Source: Mongoliitalea lutea
GTDB taxonomy: Bacteria; Bacteroidota; Bacteroidia; Cytophagales; Cyclobacteriaceae
Direction: 5' to 3'
DNA: 64,000 bases
Assembly: GCF_014652135.1 (NCBI RefSeq)
Contig: NZ_BMYF01000001.1
Span: forward strand, 310,650 to 374,649
Shown: positions 17,750-27,280 of the stretch, piece after piece
Layout: each line of letters begins with the position of its first letter
Position numbering within the stretch: the stretch's first letter is position 1
Notes under the pieces: generated by a model
Told to the model about the DNA's origin: nothing
Database searches by the model: none
Seen by the model: the letters and a program-made list of their open reading frames with translations, nothing else
Translations under genes and position numbers: made by a program

Positions 17750-20074
17750 TCAGAAACCTTTTTTATTGATGTGCAAGCCACTGGAGACTTCCTTCTTTTC
17801 TTTTTGCACAGACTTTCCTTTTTGGAAGGAGTAGCTCAAGGTGAACCAGAGAGGAATCCTTGACATGTGGATCTGACCTGTGCTGCGTTGTTGAAAATCT
17901 TTTCCTCGGGTTTCCAATCCATAATAGGTAAACCTTCGGGAAAAGGGAAGGGCCGAAGTCATCCCCAGCTTCCATTGGTCCCCGAGTTTTTTCTCAGCGG
18001 CCAGAAAATAAAGGGGGCCGCTGAAAAAATCTGATTGTATATCATTGACCGGAGAAAGGTATCGGAAGCGGAGAGTGAGGAAGATATCCTTTTCCAAGGC
18101 AAGCACTCCTGAAAAACCGGTTTCTATGGCCACTCGGTCCCTTACAGGAAACTGCTCCCGATCATTTCCAATACCCCTGCTATGGAATACCCTCAGCATG
18201 TGGTTGATCGAAAATTGTTTGCTCAAGCGCATCGCTCCACTGGATTGAATCCCGGTCTGGAACAAATCACCCAAGTTGCCAAAGGTCACCTCCATCAGTC
18301 CTTCGGAATTGAGTGCATACAGCTCATTGATCATTTGGCTCCTTTTTTCAAAGAATACCGCATTCATCAACAAGAGATTACCGGTATTCCAGGTATGTTC
18401 CACATTGGCCTGATGGAAAGTATAGGGCTGAAGGTCCTGATTTCCAAAAGACAGGGTAAATGGATCTAAGAAGGCCTCAAAGTTGTTCAACTGGTGAAAC
18501 AAGGGATAAACCATGGCTGACCGAAAGAAAAACCTGGTGGAATGTTTTTCATTCCAAACATGTCCCAATCGGGCATTGGGAAGAAAGAAAAAATGGTTTT
18601 TTCTGCCCTCCTGGCTGAGGGTTCGAAGCTGTATTTCTTCCACCCTCATTCCAAATTCCGCATCCCAGTCTTCCCCTTTCCAAATGAAGGAGCCATATAG
18701 CGCGCGGACCTGGCTTCTGAAGTCGAAATCATTTTCATGACCATTAGCAAAATGCCGGAGTTGCAACTGAAAAACTGTTATCAAACGCCAATTGGGATTC
18801 AATTGGGTGCTGTAATCGGTGCGCAGGTTGGAAACCTGTTGGCTGGGACGGATATAGTTGATGAAGCGCTCCTCTTCCTGCAAAAAACGCAATTGATTTT
18901 CTCCACGTAAGCGGCTTTGGGTCCAATCGACCGATATACTGCTTTCTTTTTCACCATGAAACCGATGCTGAAAATACAGTGCTGTTGTCAAAGATCTGTT
19001 ACGGTCTTCCTCTTCCCGCTTGGCAGTCCAAGTGTCCCCTTGGTTACTTTGAAGTTCAATGCTCCCATTATGGGTTTCTGAAAACCAACTTCCTGCAATG
19101 TATCCATGCAACAAGGTATTGGAAGAAAGGGCATACTCGAGTCCTTGATGGATTGTATTGGAAATGCTTCTTTGACGGGTTTTTTGTTCCATCTGGATTT
19201 GGGTTCCCTCTGTGGTATTCCGCTCATATGTCTGCACCACATCAAATATGCTGAATGCGCCATTGTAGCTGGTGTAGGCGTGAAATTTTGGGGTGTAAAA
19301 GGACATACTGGCGCTTGGAAAGCTGTACACTTCATTCCTGGAAATGGGCATTTCTCCATAGACCATTCCTGAAAAACCACTTTCTCTTTCTGCCAAGAGG
19401 ATATGAATAACTGCATCTGCTTCTGCTGCAAATCTGGCAGAAGGATTCAAAATCACCTCTACCTGATCAATTTGCCCTGCCCTCAGCTGTTGTACAAAGC
19501 GGTGGTCCCTTTCTGCACCGTTGACAAAGATCAATACCTTATTTTTTCCACTGATACTGATGTTTTGATTGAAATCTACAAAAACCCCAGGAATCAGGTT
19601 GAGGATGTCCATACCGGTATTGGACGCTCCCACATGCTGCTTATTAATCATAAAAACAGCCTTTTCGCCCTCCGTTATTCCTTTTTCTTTTTCTCCTTCA
19701 ATGAGTACTGCTTCCAACAAGCTTTCAGATTCCTGGAAATACAAAGTACCCAAGGCGTTCCCTTGCAACTCTTCAGAAGACAAGGTAAAACTCTCAAAAC
19801 CCATATAACTGAAGCGTAGAAAGAATGACTTTCCCACTAAATAAGACAGTTCAAAAAAACCATCCATATTGGTATTGGCCCCGGCAATGAATAGGGAGTC
19901 AGGAAGCTGGTACATGACCACATTGGCATAAGCCACTGGGGCTTCAGTCTGTGAATGGAGCAAAGTACCTGTGAGTTTTTCGGTAGATTGGGCATTTGAC
20001 AGAAAGGAAACTGTCAGCGCGAAAGCCATCAGGGCGAACGCAAACCTTTTGTGGAAGTTGGGAAATGATTTCAT
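17750..20074 (-). CDS. Outer-membrane beta-barrel family protein (TonB-receptor-like, CarboxypepD-reg N-terminus)
   Basis: 774 residues. Signal peptide to about residue 29 (FALMAFALTVSFLSNAQS). Residues about 32-115 form a carboxypeptidase-like regulatory beta-sandwich (LTGTLLHSQTEAPVAYANVV, with TNMDGFFEL). A plug-like domain follows (GMDILNLIPGVFVDFNQNIS, with NKVLIFVNGAERDHRF and IDQVEVILNPSARF). The last 550 residues are a large barrel rich in aromatic strands. This is the layout of the outer-membrane beta-barrel family (PF14905) rather than a SusC transporter. No SusD partner is adjacent. The membrane-bound LytTR regulator gene lies 147 bp upstream in the same direction and is a plausible regulator. 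Confidence 0.8.
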   Translation of the reverse strand: MKSFPNFHKRFAFALMAFALTVSFLSNAQSTEKLTGTLLHSQTEAPVAYANVVMYQLPDSLFIAGANTNMDGFFELSYLVGKSFFLRFSYMGFESFTLSSEELQGNALGTLYFQESESLLEAVLIEGEKEKGITEGEKAVFMINKQHVGASNTGMDILNLIPGVFVDFNQNISISGKNKVLIFVNGAERDHRFVQQLRAGQIDQVEVILNPSARFAAEADAVIHILLAERESGFSGMVYGEMPISRNEVYSFPSASMSFYTPKFHAYTSYNGAFSIFDVVQTYERNTTEGTQIQMEQKTRQRSISNTIHQGLEYALSSNTLLHGYIAGSWFSETHNGSIELQSNQGDTWTAKREEEDRNRSLTTALYFQHRFHGEKESSISVDWTQSRLRGENQLRFLQEEERFINYIRPSQQVSNLRTDYSTQLNPNWRLITVFQLQLRHFANGHENDFDFRSQVRALYGSFIWKGEDWDAEFGMRVEEIQLRTLSQEGRKNHFFFLPNARLGHVWNEKHSTRFFFRSAMVYPLFHQLNNFEAFLDPFTLSFGNQDLQPYTFHQANVEHTWNTGNLLLMNAVFFEKRSQMINELYALNSEGLMEVTFGNLGDLFQTGIQSSGAMRLSKQFSINHMLRVFHSRGIGNDREQFPVRDRVAIETGFSGVLALEKDIFLTLRFRYLSPVNDIQSDFFSGPLYFLAAEKKLGDQWKLGMTSALPFSRRFTYYGLETRGKDFQQRSTGQIHMSRIPLWFTLSYSFQKGKSVQKEKKEVSSGLHINKKGF

Positions 20075-20221
20075 GGCCTTTTGGTCCTTTGGTTGTACAG
20101 AACAAAGGAAAAGAAGGCTTTTGACATCGCCGAATTACTGGTACAGACACCAAGTTTTTGGGTTGAAGGACAAAAAAATTGAAGGGCTTGTTACCAAAAG
20201 CAAAATTTTGGGATAAATGGA

Positions 20222-21085
20222 TTAGTGAAATTCAGCCATTTTTTCCTCAAAATCCTTGACTTTATTACGTGAAACGGGAACTTCCATATCCAGTCCATGG
20301 AGGCGGAGCCGGTAACCCAATGCATTTCCCTTTTTATGGGTGATTTTTTTGAGATTGACTAAAAAAGCCCGGTGTACCCTTAACAGACAAGCGTGACCTT
20401 GAAGTTGTACTTCAACTTCATTCATGCTGTTTCGGATGATTTTTTTCTGCAGTTTATCCGCTTTTTGCAAATAGAAAACCACATAGTTCCCTTCAGAGCT
20501 GATACAAAGGAGTTCGGAAAGATAAAAATCCAGGGATTCTTTTTTGAGTTTGGAGCTGATATTGATCAGGGGTTCATGTTCGGCCCTTTCCATGGGGAGG
20601 CGTTTGAAAAATTCTTCCTGCACAGGCAGATTACTGAACCAAAAAGGGAAATGGATCAGGCTGAAAAAGACATAAGGAAGAAAACAAATGAAAACAGCAT
20701 ATTTGAAGGAGTCAAGGAATGTGGGCAAGTTCCAGCGATCGGCTGAGGGCTCCAGCAAAAAGGCAGCAAAATAGATGGTCAGGCCCATGGCCAACAAAAC
20801 CACTGCAAAAGCCAAGAGTTCTTTGCCAATATTCCAAAAGCTTCCTTTTTTGGAGAGCAATGGGTGCACAATTGCCCAGGTTGCCAAAAAAGCGGAAGCA
20901 CCAACCAATAAGCCATATACCATCAATTTTCCAACCATTCTTCCTTCCGCTTCCTGTCCACTGGCAAATGGACTGTAAATGATCATGAACAACAAACCAA
21001 AAACAGTAACCGCCGCAAAAGCGGCCCAGGGCTTTTGTAGTAAAAAGTTTTGGGGGATTTCTTTTTTTAACCAGTTGGACTGCAT
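20222..21085 (-). CDS. Membrane-anchored LytTR-family transcription regulator
   Basis: 287 residues. The first 170 contain four hydrophobic segments (AFAAVTVFGLLFMIIYSPFA; LMVYGLLVGASAFLATWAIV; LLAFAVVLLAMGLTIYFAAF; YAVFICFLPYVFFSLIHF). The C-terminal 100 residues form a LytTR DNA-binding domain: LLCISSEGNYVVFYL, KKIIRNSMNEVEVQL, LLRVHRAFLVNLKKITHKKG and MEVPVSRNKVKDFEEKM. There is no receiver domain, so the signal must come through the membrane part. Such one-component regulators are common in Bacteroidota. The target may be the barrel-protein gene downstream. Confidence 0.85.
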   Translation of the reverse strand: MQSNWLKKEIPQNFLLQKPWAAFAAVTVFGLLFMIIYSPFASGQEAEGRMVGKLMVYGLLVGASAFLATWAIVHPLLSKKGSFWNIGKELLAFAVVLLAMGLTIYFAAFLLEPSADRWNLPTFLDSFKYAVFICFLPYVFFSLIHFPFWFSNLPVQEEFFKRLPMERAEHEPLINISSKLKKESLDFYLSELLCISSEGNYVVFYLQKADKLQKKIIRNSMNEVEVQLQGHACLLRVHRAFLVNLKKITHKKGNALGYRLRLHGLDMEVPVSRNKVKDFEEKMAEFH

Positions 21086-21179
21086 GATGGAAAAGAAGCA
21101 AATCTTTCACAATTAAAATAATAACCAGGCAGAAAGCAAACCGAATAGCAGGCTGAATTTAAGGTAAACAAGCATATTT

Positions 21180-21995
21180 TCATTGTTTTTTTAGTGATGC
21201 CAAAGCAACTATACCAATAAGCAAATACAAAATCTCCAAAATCCAAAAATGGAACTGGAAAACTTCTGAAGCCAGGACCAAACTGGGGAAAACGGGCAAC
21301 ATCGCATTGGAGGTTCCGTGTGCTACCAGGGCAGATAAGGGTTTGTTTTTAGAGGCTTTTACTACCCAAGAAAAGAAAAAGGACAAGCCGAGACATCCGA
21401 TCAGAAAGGCAGGAAATGGCATAAAGACCTGAAAGGAATCCGGAATAAACCAGAGGGGGGCATGCCACAAGGTCCAAATGATTCCCAAGATGATATTCCC
21501 CAACCAAATGCCATACCTGGATTCCAAGTAAGGCATGATGTAGCCACGCCAACCTATCTCCTCTTGGCCTCCACCAAAAAAGACCATGACCAGCCAGTAA
21601 ATCGGGAAAACCAAAATGGTGGGCAGCAGCATGGGCAAGCGCTCATAGCCGAAAAATCCCGGTAAGTACCAAGCCAAAAAATTGGCCATTCCCATAGCCC
21701 CGAAAATGATCAGCCATACTTTCCAACCAAATTTGAAAGAGAGAAATGACCAGAGAAAGGGTTTAACTGATGATTTCCCTTGGAGGGTCCTGATAGAATA
21801 AACCGCTGCGATGCCAGGACCAAATGCCCCCAAAATGATTGTAGGCATACTCAAAATACTTCTAAGGTTTTCGTCCCAGTCCCAGATACCCAATCCGCCC
21901 AAAACAAAAGGCAACCAAAGTAGCCATGACCATAAAAAGGTGATTACAAAGAACCGGATGGGAATGGATTTATTATTTGATATCTCTGGCTTCAT
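21180..21995 (-). CDS. CPBP family intramembrane glutamic protease
   Basis: 271 residues with about seven membrane segments. The CPBP (Abi/Rce1) motif EEIGWRGYIMPYLE is at about residues 142-155 (Glu-Glu and Arg of motif 1), followed by a histidine in TLWHAPLWF (motif 2) and another in ALVAHGTSNAMLP (motif 3). CPBP enzymes are integral-membrane proteases related to Rce1. Substrates in Bacteroidota are unknown. Its start overlaps the stop of the second CPBP gene by 4 bp. Confidence 0.88.
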   Translation of the reverse strand: MKPEISNNKSIPIRFFVITFLWSWLLWLPFVLGGLGIWDWDENLRSILSMPTIILGAFGPGIAAVYSIRTLQGKSSVKPFLWSFLSFKFGWKVWLIIFGAMGMANFLAWYLPGFFGYERLPMLLPTILVFPIYWLVMVFFGGGQEEIGWRGYIMPYLESRYGIWLGNIILGIIWTLWHAPLWFIPDSFQVFMPFPAFLIGCLGLSFFFSWVVKASKNKPLSALVAHGTSNAMLPVFPSLVLASEVFQFHFWILEILYLLIGIVALASLKKQ

Positions 21996-22750
21996 AAGTA
22001 AATTTTTTCAAGAACAACCATGCCCACATGAGCAAAAATATGGGCCAGAAAAGCACTCTCCAGACCTTTTTTCCAGTACAGCCATCCGAAAACAAGACCC
22101 CCTAGCGAATTGCCGATAAGGACATAAGCAAGCATGATACTGCTAGGATGATCTACTGACTGAAAAACTATAGGGAAATGGCCTAGGGCGAAGAGGAGCG
22201 CTGCCAAGGTGATTCCTATCCAATAAGCCAAAGGTTTGGTCCCCCTAAAAATCTTTGCCGCTATCCAGACCAGCAAAGTCATCAATCCAAAACGCATTAG
22301 GATTTCTTCCGTGATGCCACCATATAGGAACCTGGCGGCTAAAGTAAGTTGAATGTTTGCGGTGAGTTGTTCAAATTCGGAAGGTACCAAGCCTCTACCA
22401 ATTAGCCCAAGTAATCCCAATACAATTCCTGTAAGTAATCCTCCGAGAATCCCATAGATCAGTATTTCGCGGGTTTGGGGGGAATCTTCTTTTAGGCCGA
22501 CCATCTTTTCGAGGATGGGAACACTAAGGCTTACCTTTTGGTAGAGAAGGGTCCCCACAATAACTGCTATCAACATGATGATAGTGGGGTTGATCAAGAT
22601 CAGCCATTGGATTTGGGATGGAGTAAACTGTTCCTCCAAAATAGATTGCATTTCCTCAGGTAATGGAAAATCCACCGTCAACATGGACAACATGCCCAAA
22701 AGACCAAGGAAAAATAAACTTAGCCCGAGATAAAACTTTTTTGAATTCAT
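21992..22750 (-). CDS. Second CPBP family intramembrane protease, upstream partner
   Basis: 252 residues with about six to seven membrane segments. Motif 1 is EEILMRFGLMTL (about residues 146-157, with EExxxR), motif 2 is ALLFALGHFPIVF and motif 3 is FLAHIFAHVGMV. It shares the architecture of the gene downstream but little sequence beyond the motifs, so it is not a recent duplication. The 4-bp overlap means the two are translated together and might act as a pair. Confidence 0.85.
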   Translation of the reverse strand: MNSKKFYLGLSLFFLGLLGMLSMLTVDFPLPEEMQSILEEQFTPSQIQWLILINPTIIMLIAVIVGTLLYQKVSLSVPILEKMVGLKEDSPQTREILIYGILGGLLTGIVLGLLGLIGRGLVPSEFEQLTANIQLTLAARFLYGGITEEILMRFGLMTLLVWIAAKIFRGTKPLAYWIGITLAALLFALGHFPIVFQSVDHPSSIMLAYVLIGNSLGGLVFGWLYWKKGLESAFLAHIFAHVGMVVLEKIYL

Positions 22751-22844
22751 GGATGCTGGGGAATTGAAGATATTGATTGATATTGGATACTAATAGATAT
22801 TATTTGTGGATAGTACAGGAAACCTGTCAGGTCTTTCTAATGGT

Positions 22845-23636
22845 TTACAAACCTTCCAAAAAAGCTTTCAATGTTTTGTTAAAATGTTTAGGATTATCCT
22901 GACTGGCAATATGGTTGGCATTGGGGATTTCAGCACATTGGCTGGAGGGTTCCTTTTTATGCCAAGCTTTGGAAGCATTTCTGATAAAAGCTAAATCTTT
23001 TTCCCCATAAATTATCAAGAGGGGGACCTTGGGGGGGTTGGGCGAAGGGTCTATCAAATCATAGCACATGTCAGCGGTGATTTTCAATGCTAACTTCTTC
23101 CCGATTTTCCCTATTGTACTGGCTAAATAGTCCTGAACTTCCTTTTTTACTGCCCTGTGTTTCCCAAAAGAGCTACAGAACATTTTCTCAGGTATCAAGC
23201 CCATCAAAAAGATAAAAATGGGAACCAGCATTTTGACCCATTTACCCATATGTGATTTCAGTTCAATTCCAGGGGCGTGTACCACAGCCATCACTTTTCC
23301 CGGAAAGTTGAGTTGGAAATGCTGGGTCACCATACTGCCCAGGGACTGACCCACCAAAACTGCCTGGGAAATTTGTAAGGCCTCCATCAGCTCATTCAAA
23401 CATTCTGCAGACAATTCAGTGAAGCGCTTGTGGTAATTTTCCAAAGTGGAAGCACCATGGCCCGGTAAATCCCAAACCAAAACCTTGGAATGCTGCTCTA
23501 AGGATGTAAGCTGTTCTTGGAAAGTAAAATGATCCATCCCTACTCCATGAATAAATACCAAAGTAGGACCAGAGTCTATACCTGACAGTTTATAATGGAT
23601 ATCTCCGTAAGCGCTTGAAATGATTCCTTTCTTCAT
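22845..23636 (-). CDS. Alpha/beta hydrolase
   Basis: 263 residues from the ATG at 23636 (MKKGIISSAYGDIHYK). A start 30 bp further upstream is possible, but this ATG overlaps the TGA of the preceding gene by 4 bp (ATGA). Motifs: oxyanion HGVGMDHFTF (about residues 27-36), nucleophile elbow VGQSLGSMV (about 98-106), acid in IYGEKDLAF, and His in IPNANHIASQDNPKHFNK. A typical esterase/lipase fold without signal peptide. No substrate can be given. Paired with the hydrolase upstream. Confidence 0.85.
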   Translation of the reverse strand: MKKGIISSAYGDIHYKLSGIDSGPTLVFIHGVGMDHFTFQEQLTSLEQHSKVLVWDLPGHGASTLENYHKRFTELSAECLNELMEALQISQAVLVGQSLGSMVTQHFQLNFPGKVMAVVHAPGIELKSHMGKWVKMLVPIFIFLMGLIPEKMFCSSFGKHRAVKKEVQDYLASTIGKIGKKLALKITADMCYDLIDPSPNPPKVPLLIIYGEKDLAFIRNASKAWHKKEPSSQCAEIPNANHIASQDNPKHFNKTLKAFLEGL

Positions 23637-24451
23637 GGTAGCTTGTTTAAGATGTCCTTTAAGCAATTATTGAAAGCCGTAGGGTTGTCGAGATTGCCCA
23701 CATGGCCGACCCCATTTAAGTCAATCACCTTTGCTGATGGATTGGCCTCAATAGCCTTTAGCGTTGACTTTAACATCCCATTGATCCCTTTGTCAAACTC
23801 ACACCTGATCAAGGTGTATGGCACAGTACTTTGGGATATGAAACCCGTGAAATCATAATTTACCAAATTATACCTGAAATGGGGAATGGCAGCCACTGCC
23901 TTTACAAACATTTGTAAGCACACTTCTTTTGCGGATGCATTCATGGCGGTTTGGTCAGCCATCAGATTCAGGTACCAATTTTTAAAATAACGGAGCATCA
24001 AGGCATCGAAACCTCTGAATACAGGAGCCAAAAACTTGGGGAATTTCATTTGTCCGGTAGTACCGAAAGTGGTCAAGCTTGCGAACCTCTCAGCCGTTTG
24101 GCTGACTACTAAGAAACCTAATACCCCTCCAGCAGAATTTCCGACAAAATGGATGCGCACCAAATCCAGGTCTTTGATCAATTGGATAATATCCTCAGCA
24201 AAAAGGGTTAAGGCATATTGCTCAGTGGTATTGGGTATCGGCTTTGGAGAATCCCCATGTCCCCTAAGGGATATCAGCACTACCTTGTATTGTTCCGAGA
24301 AAAATTCCTGTTGTCGCTGAAATTGGATCATGCTTCCCCCCGCCCCATGTACAAAAAGAATGGTTTCTTGGTTCTCTTTTCCCCTAATGCTGTACTCAAG
24401 TTGAATGGTATTTATGATCATTGTAATTCGATGTGGACATTTAAAACACAA
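23633..24451 (-). CDS. Alpha/beta hydrolase
   Basis: 272 residues, starting MCFKCPHRITMIINTIQLEYS; an internal ATG 10 codons in (MIINTIQ, 24421) may be the true start. Motifs: VHGAGGSMIQFQRQ (about 35-48), LRGHGDSPKP, nucleophile VGNSAGGVLGF (about 104-114), RCEFDKGI near the acid, and the His in DLNGVGHVGNLDNPTAFN. Function unknown. It overlaps the next hydrolase by 4 bp, so the two form a coupled pair. Confidence 0.85.
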   Translation of the reverse strand: MCFKCPHRITMIINTIQLEYSIRGKENQETILFVHGAGGSMIQFQRQQEFFSEQYKVVLISLRGHGDSPKPIPNTTEQYALTLFAEDIIQLIKDLDLVRIHFVGNSAGGVLGFLVVSQTAERFASLTTFGTTGQMKFPKFLAPVFRGFDALMLRYFKNWYLNLMADQTAMNASAKEVCLQMFVKAVAAIPHFRYNLVNYDFTGFISQSTVPYTLIRCEFDKGINGMLKSTLKAIEANPSAKVIDLNGVGHVGNLDNPTAFNNCLKDILNKLP

Positions 24452-24622
24452 AATTCACCTAAAGCTCTGGTTTAAAAAATGACAAAAATCAGTTTTATTG
24501 GTGAAATTTACGTCCAAAAATGTAGCTAAATTAAGGTAAATAAGGAGTTAAAGGAAGACCTCTCTTGGTTAAAAAAGCCAAAAGGAAAGCTCCCCCTTTT
24601 TTAAAACTATTTAATAGGAGAA

Positions 24623-25981
24623 CTATGCTCCAACACGACGCATGAGGTCAATTTTACCATTTATTGAATTATGTTGTTTATTCATTTTTAAGCGTTCCTC
24701 ATCATTTTTTTGGAAAACTTCATCCAACCAATCAAAAACTGTATGGCGTATCAGGGTAACATTGGGTAGCATGTTTTTGCCTGAAGCGCCTTGATCACCT
24801 TTGCCGATCACCAAATCCACTTTGGGGTTTTTGATCTTTTGCATGGCATCTGCTATAAATCCATCGGTAGCCGAGTAGGCCAACTCATCCTCACCTACCA
24901 ATAAAAGACTGGGGCAGCAAATATCCGAAGGGTCTACCGTAAATTCCTTACAGGCATCCAACCATTCCTGAATCGTATTTACCTGCCATCTCCATTTGTA
25001 AATGTCCATGAAATTAAACAGACCGGCCAACCAGGAACCAAATAGCCTGGTAATCATTTTAAATAAGGGAAAGTTTTCATATTTGGCCAAAACCTTCAGC
25101 TCCTTGGCCTGAACCAAGTACTCATATTGGTTCAAAATGATGCTGTTGGCAATCATTGCTTTGATACGCTTGTCATGGGCTGCTGCCCTGGCCACAGTAT
25201 ATCCTCCCAAACTTGGGCCAAAGACTGCCAATTTATCCATGTCCACATCAGGCCGGCTTTCTAAGTAATCAATCACTTTACTGACGGGCTTTTCCATGGT
25301 AGGCTCCATTTTCATTCCTTGAATGGCTGTATTGCCCATCCCGGGAAGGTCTACCGTGATGACATTGTAACCACGCTCCTGATCTCCAATCCCAAAAAGG
25401 AAACACATGTCCTCACTAAAGGACTCTCCTCCTCCTACATTGTAAATGGTAGGCCTTTTGACATTGCTGTTGTCAGGTTTCATAAAATAACCCCTCAACT
25501 TCTTTCCTTCGAAATCAATTTCAATAGGTTCTATAGGAGGATTGAATAAGGCAGCAGCCTTTCTGAAATTTGCGACTGCATGGTCCAGAATCTCACTATA
25601 ACGCTTGGTTTCTTTGACAGGACTAAGGTTAAACAGGGCGGCCCTGTTGAGGTAATACACCCTTAGGAAAGTTTCTCTGGCAGTGATAAAATGTCCACGG
25701 GAGAAGCTTCTTTCTGCATCCTTTTCTGCGAGGTCTGCCACTTTGGTCAGTTCCCGTACCCAAGCTTCCGTATCGTATTGACTGACATTGCTGACGGCGG
25801 CAAATGCTTCACCTACATCCGCTCCTCCTCTTGCACCAAAAGCAAGTAGGTAAGAAAAGTAGGCATCTACAATCGGGTTTTTGTAGTAAAACTTCATCCT
25901 TCCGACCAAAGGCTTATTGTGTTTGGGTACCGCTGGAGTGGTACTTTTTACTGCCGGGTTGTTTATCGTTTGCGCTTTCAT
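24623..25981 (-). CDS. Alpha/beta hydrolase with helical N-terminal domain (FrsA/DUF1100-like)
   Basis: 452 residues. The first 170 are helical (WVRELTKVADLAEKDAERSF, then GHFITARETFLRVYYLNRAA, which reads like a helical cap). The hydrolase core follows: KKLRGYFMKPD, PTIYNVGGGESF, nucleophile GPSLGGYTVARAA (about residue 253), LLLVGEDELAYS for the acid. This layout matches the FrsA/2,6-dihydroxypseudooxynicotine-hydrolase-like group that acts on C-C or ester bonds; the substrate is unknown. The catalytic His is expected near GKGDQGASGKN but is not obvious there, so activity is uncertain. It is monocistronic, with the AraC regulator gene upstream in the same direction. Confidence 0.75.
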   Translation of the reverse strand: MKAQTINNPAVKSTTPAVPKHNKPLVGRMKFYYKNPIVDAYFSYLLAFGARGGADVGEAFAAVSNVSQYDTEAWVRELTKVADLAEKDAERSFSRGHFITARETFLRVYYLNRAALFNLSPVKETKRYSEILDHAVANFRKAAALFNPPIEPIEIDFEGKKLRGYFMKPDNSNVKRPTIYNVGGGESFSEDMCFLFGIGDQERGYNVITVDLPGMGNTAIQGMKMEPTMEKPVSKVIDYLESRPDVDMDKLAVFGPSLGGYTVARAAAHDKRIKAMIANSIILNQYEYLVQAKELKVLAKYENFPLFKMITRLFGSWLAGLFNFMDIYKWRWQVNTIQEWLDACKEFTVDPSDICCPSLLLVGEDELAYSATDGFIADAMQKIKNPKVDLVIGKGDQGASGKNMLPNVTLIRHTVFDWLDEVFQKNDEERLKMNKQHNSINGKIDLMRRVGA

Positions 25982-26128
25982 CGTAGTGGGGTTTAAGTGT
26001 TCAACTCATTGATTTACTGTAAATTTCAATAATTACAGCTAGATTTAATGGGAAAAACAGGGTGGGATTTTGGTAAAAAATCAGGTAGAGCTAAAGTGAT
26101 GTTGAAGTAAAAAAATGTTGAAAAATCG

Positions 26129-27037
26129 CTAGCCCTCTTTTTTCAAGGTTTTCCGAAAAGCTGCAGGGGTTAGCCCGCTCATTTTTTTGAAAAATTTGAC
26201 AAAATGGCTATAATCATCAAAGTTAAGCGTCCAAGCAAGCTCTTTAATACCCATGTCTGTGGAGGACAACAGGGTCTTGGCGTGTAAATAGGTGATTTCA
26301 TTGATGATGTTTTTGGGTGTGGTCTGAAAAACCTTTTTAACAGCATCCGCCAAGTAAGAGGTACTAATGCCCAATGAGTTTCCATAAAACCCAACTGATT
26401 TTTCGTTTATGAAATGTTCTATCACTAAAGCCTTGAATTTTGTTGCTATTTTGTGGTACTGCAACTCGGTATAATCTCCATGTGGGTTATTTTTAGAGAC
26501 AATTCTATTGATGTATACTACAATTACCTGCAGCAGATTGCGCACTACTAATCTACTTTCTTCATTAAAAGGTGTTCCCTCCTTAAGGATCAATTCAAAA
26601 AATTGGCCCATCAATTCATATTGTTCCCTATTTAAGGAAACAACCAAGGGCTTGACACTATGGAGAAAACCAAAACTTTCTGTCAAATGGCTGATATTAT
26701 CCAAATGTAAAAAGGGCTCTTTGACATGAATGACATATCCATCCCAAATCCCTTTTTTCTCCCAATACAAAATTTGTCCCGGTAAATAAATTACCATTGT
26801 AAACTCTTGGATGTCTTCTTTCAAATCAAATACACCAACTTCAGCCGCCAGTTCGCTACCGATAGCAATTTGGAAGAAGCCTACACTAAATGGCCCCATG
26901 GAAGGTACAATATCCTCTCCCAAATCTGAAAATCTAAAAGCATGGAATTCCTTATCCCTAGCGCGCATGCAGGTGTTTGCCGCCTCGTAATATTCATTAA
27001 AGTCTCTATAAATCGGTATTTGAAAGCCCTCTCCCAT
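26129..27037 (-). CDS. AraC family transcriptional regulator
   Basis: 302 residues. An N-terminal cupin-like sensing region (FSVGFFQIAIGSELAAEVGV, YLPGQILYWEKKGIWDGYVI) is followed by a C-terminal AraC DNA-binding domain from about residue 200: FYGNSLGISTSYLADAVKKV, TPKNIINEITYLHAKTLLSS, and the second helix-turn-helix ELAWTLNFDDYSHFVKFFKK with MSGLTPAAFRKTL. It is intact. Its start lies 5 bp from a stop that truncates the upstream hydrolase remnant. The hydrolase at 24623, downstream in the same direction, is one possible target. Confidence 0.9.
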   Translation of the reverse strand: MGEGFQIPIYRDFNEYYEAANTCMRARDKEFHAFRFSDLGEDIVPSMGPFSVGFFQIAIGSELAAEVGVFDLKEDIQEFTMVIYLPGQILYWEKKGIWDGYVIHVKEPFLHLDNISHLTESFGFLHSVKPLVVSLNREQYELMGQFFELILKEGTPFNEESRLVVRNLLQVIVVYINRIVSKNNPHGDYTELQYHKIATKFKALVIEHFINEKSVGFYGNSLGISTSYLADAVKKVFQTTPKNIINEITYLHAKTLLSSTDMGIKELAWTLNFDDYSHFVKFFKKMSGLTPAAFRKTLKKEG

Positions 27038-27042
27038 ATTGG

Positions 27043-27249
27043 TTAAAAGTTCGACAATTCCTCACCCATAAATTTTTCCAGCCACCAACTTCCGCTTCCA
27101 GGTCCCCCATGCAAATACAAACAGGGCATCCCATTGCCTTTAACCGTAATGTAGAGCAATTCGCCATCTGAAGTTAATACCTGATGGGACTGAGCGAACG
27201 ATTGGCTCCAGAAAAGAGGAAGCAGAAATAATGGAACAAGCTTTTCCAT
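27043..27249 (-). pseudogene. N-terminal remnant of a secreted alpha/beta hydrolase (prolyl-aminopeptidase-like)
   Basis: 68 residues starting MEKLVPLFLLPLFWSQSFAQ, a clear signal peptide, then GELLYITVKGNGMPCLYLHG and the family oxyanion motif LHGGPGSGSWWLEKF. It stops with TAA at 27043 before the nucleophile, lid and histidine that a 300-residue enzyme needs. The AraC gene starts 5 bp further on. The rest of the gene is absent from the window, so a deletion removed it. Confidence 0.75.
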
Positions 27250-27280
27250 AATTCAATTGATTTTTGTCCAAAATTCAGTT

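Noticed and set aside
18988-19431. 147-residue frame inside the TonB-like barrel gene
   Set aside because: It lies wholly within a confident 774-residue gene in another frame; composition is that of a shadow.
20712-21110. 132-residue frame overlapping the LytTR regulator
   Set aside because: It reads the membrane part of that gene in a shifted frame. No independent evidence.
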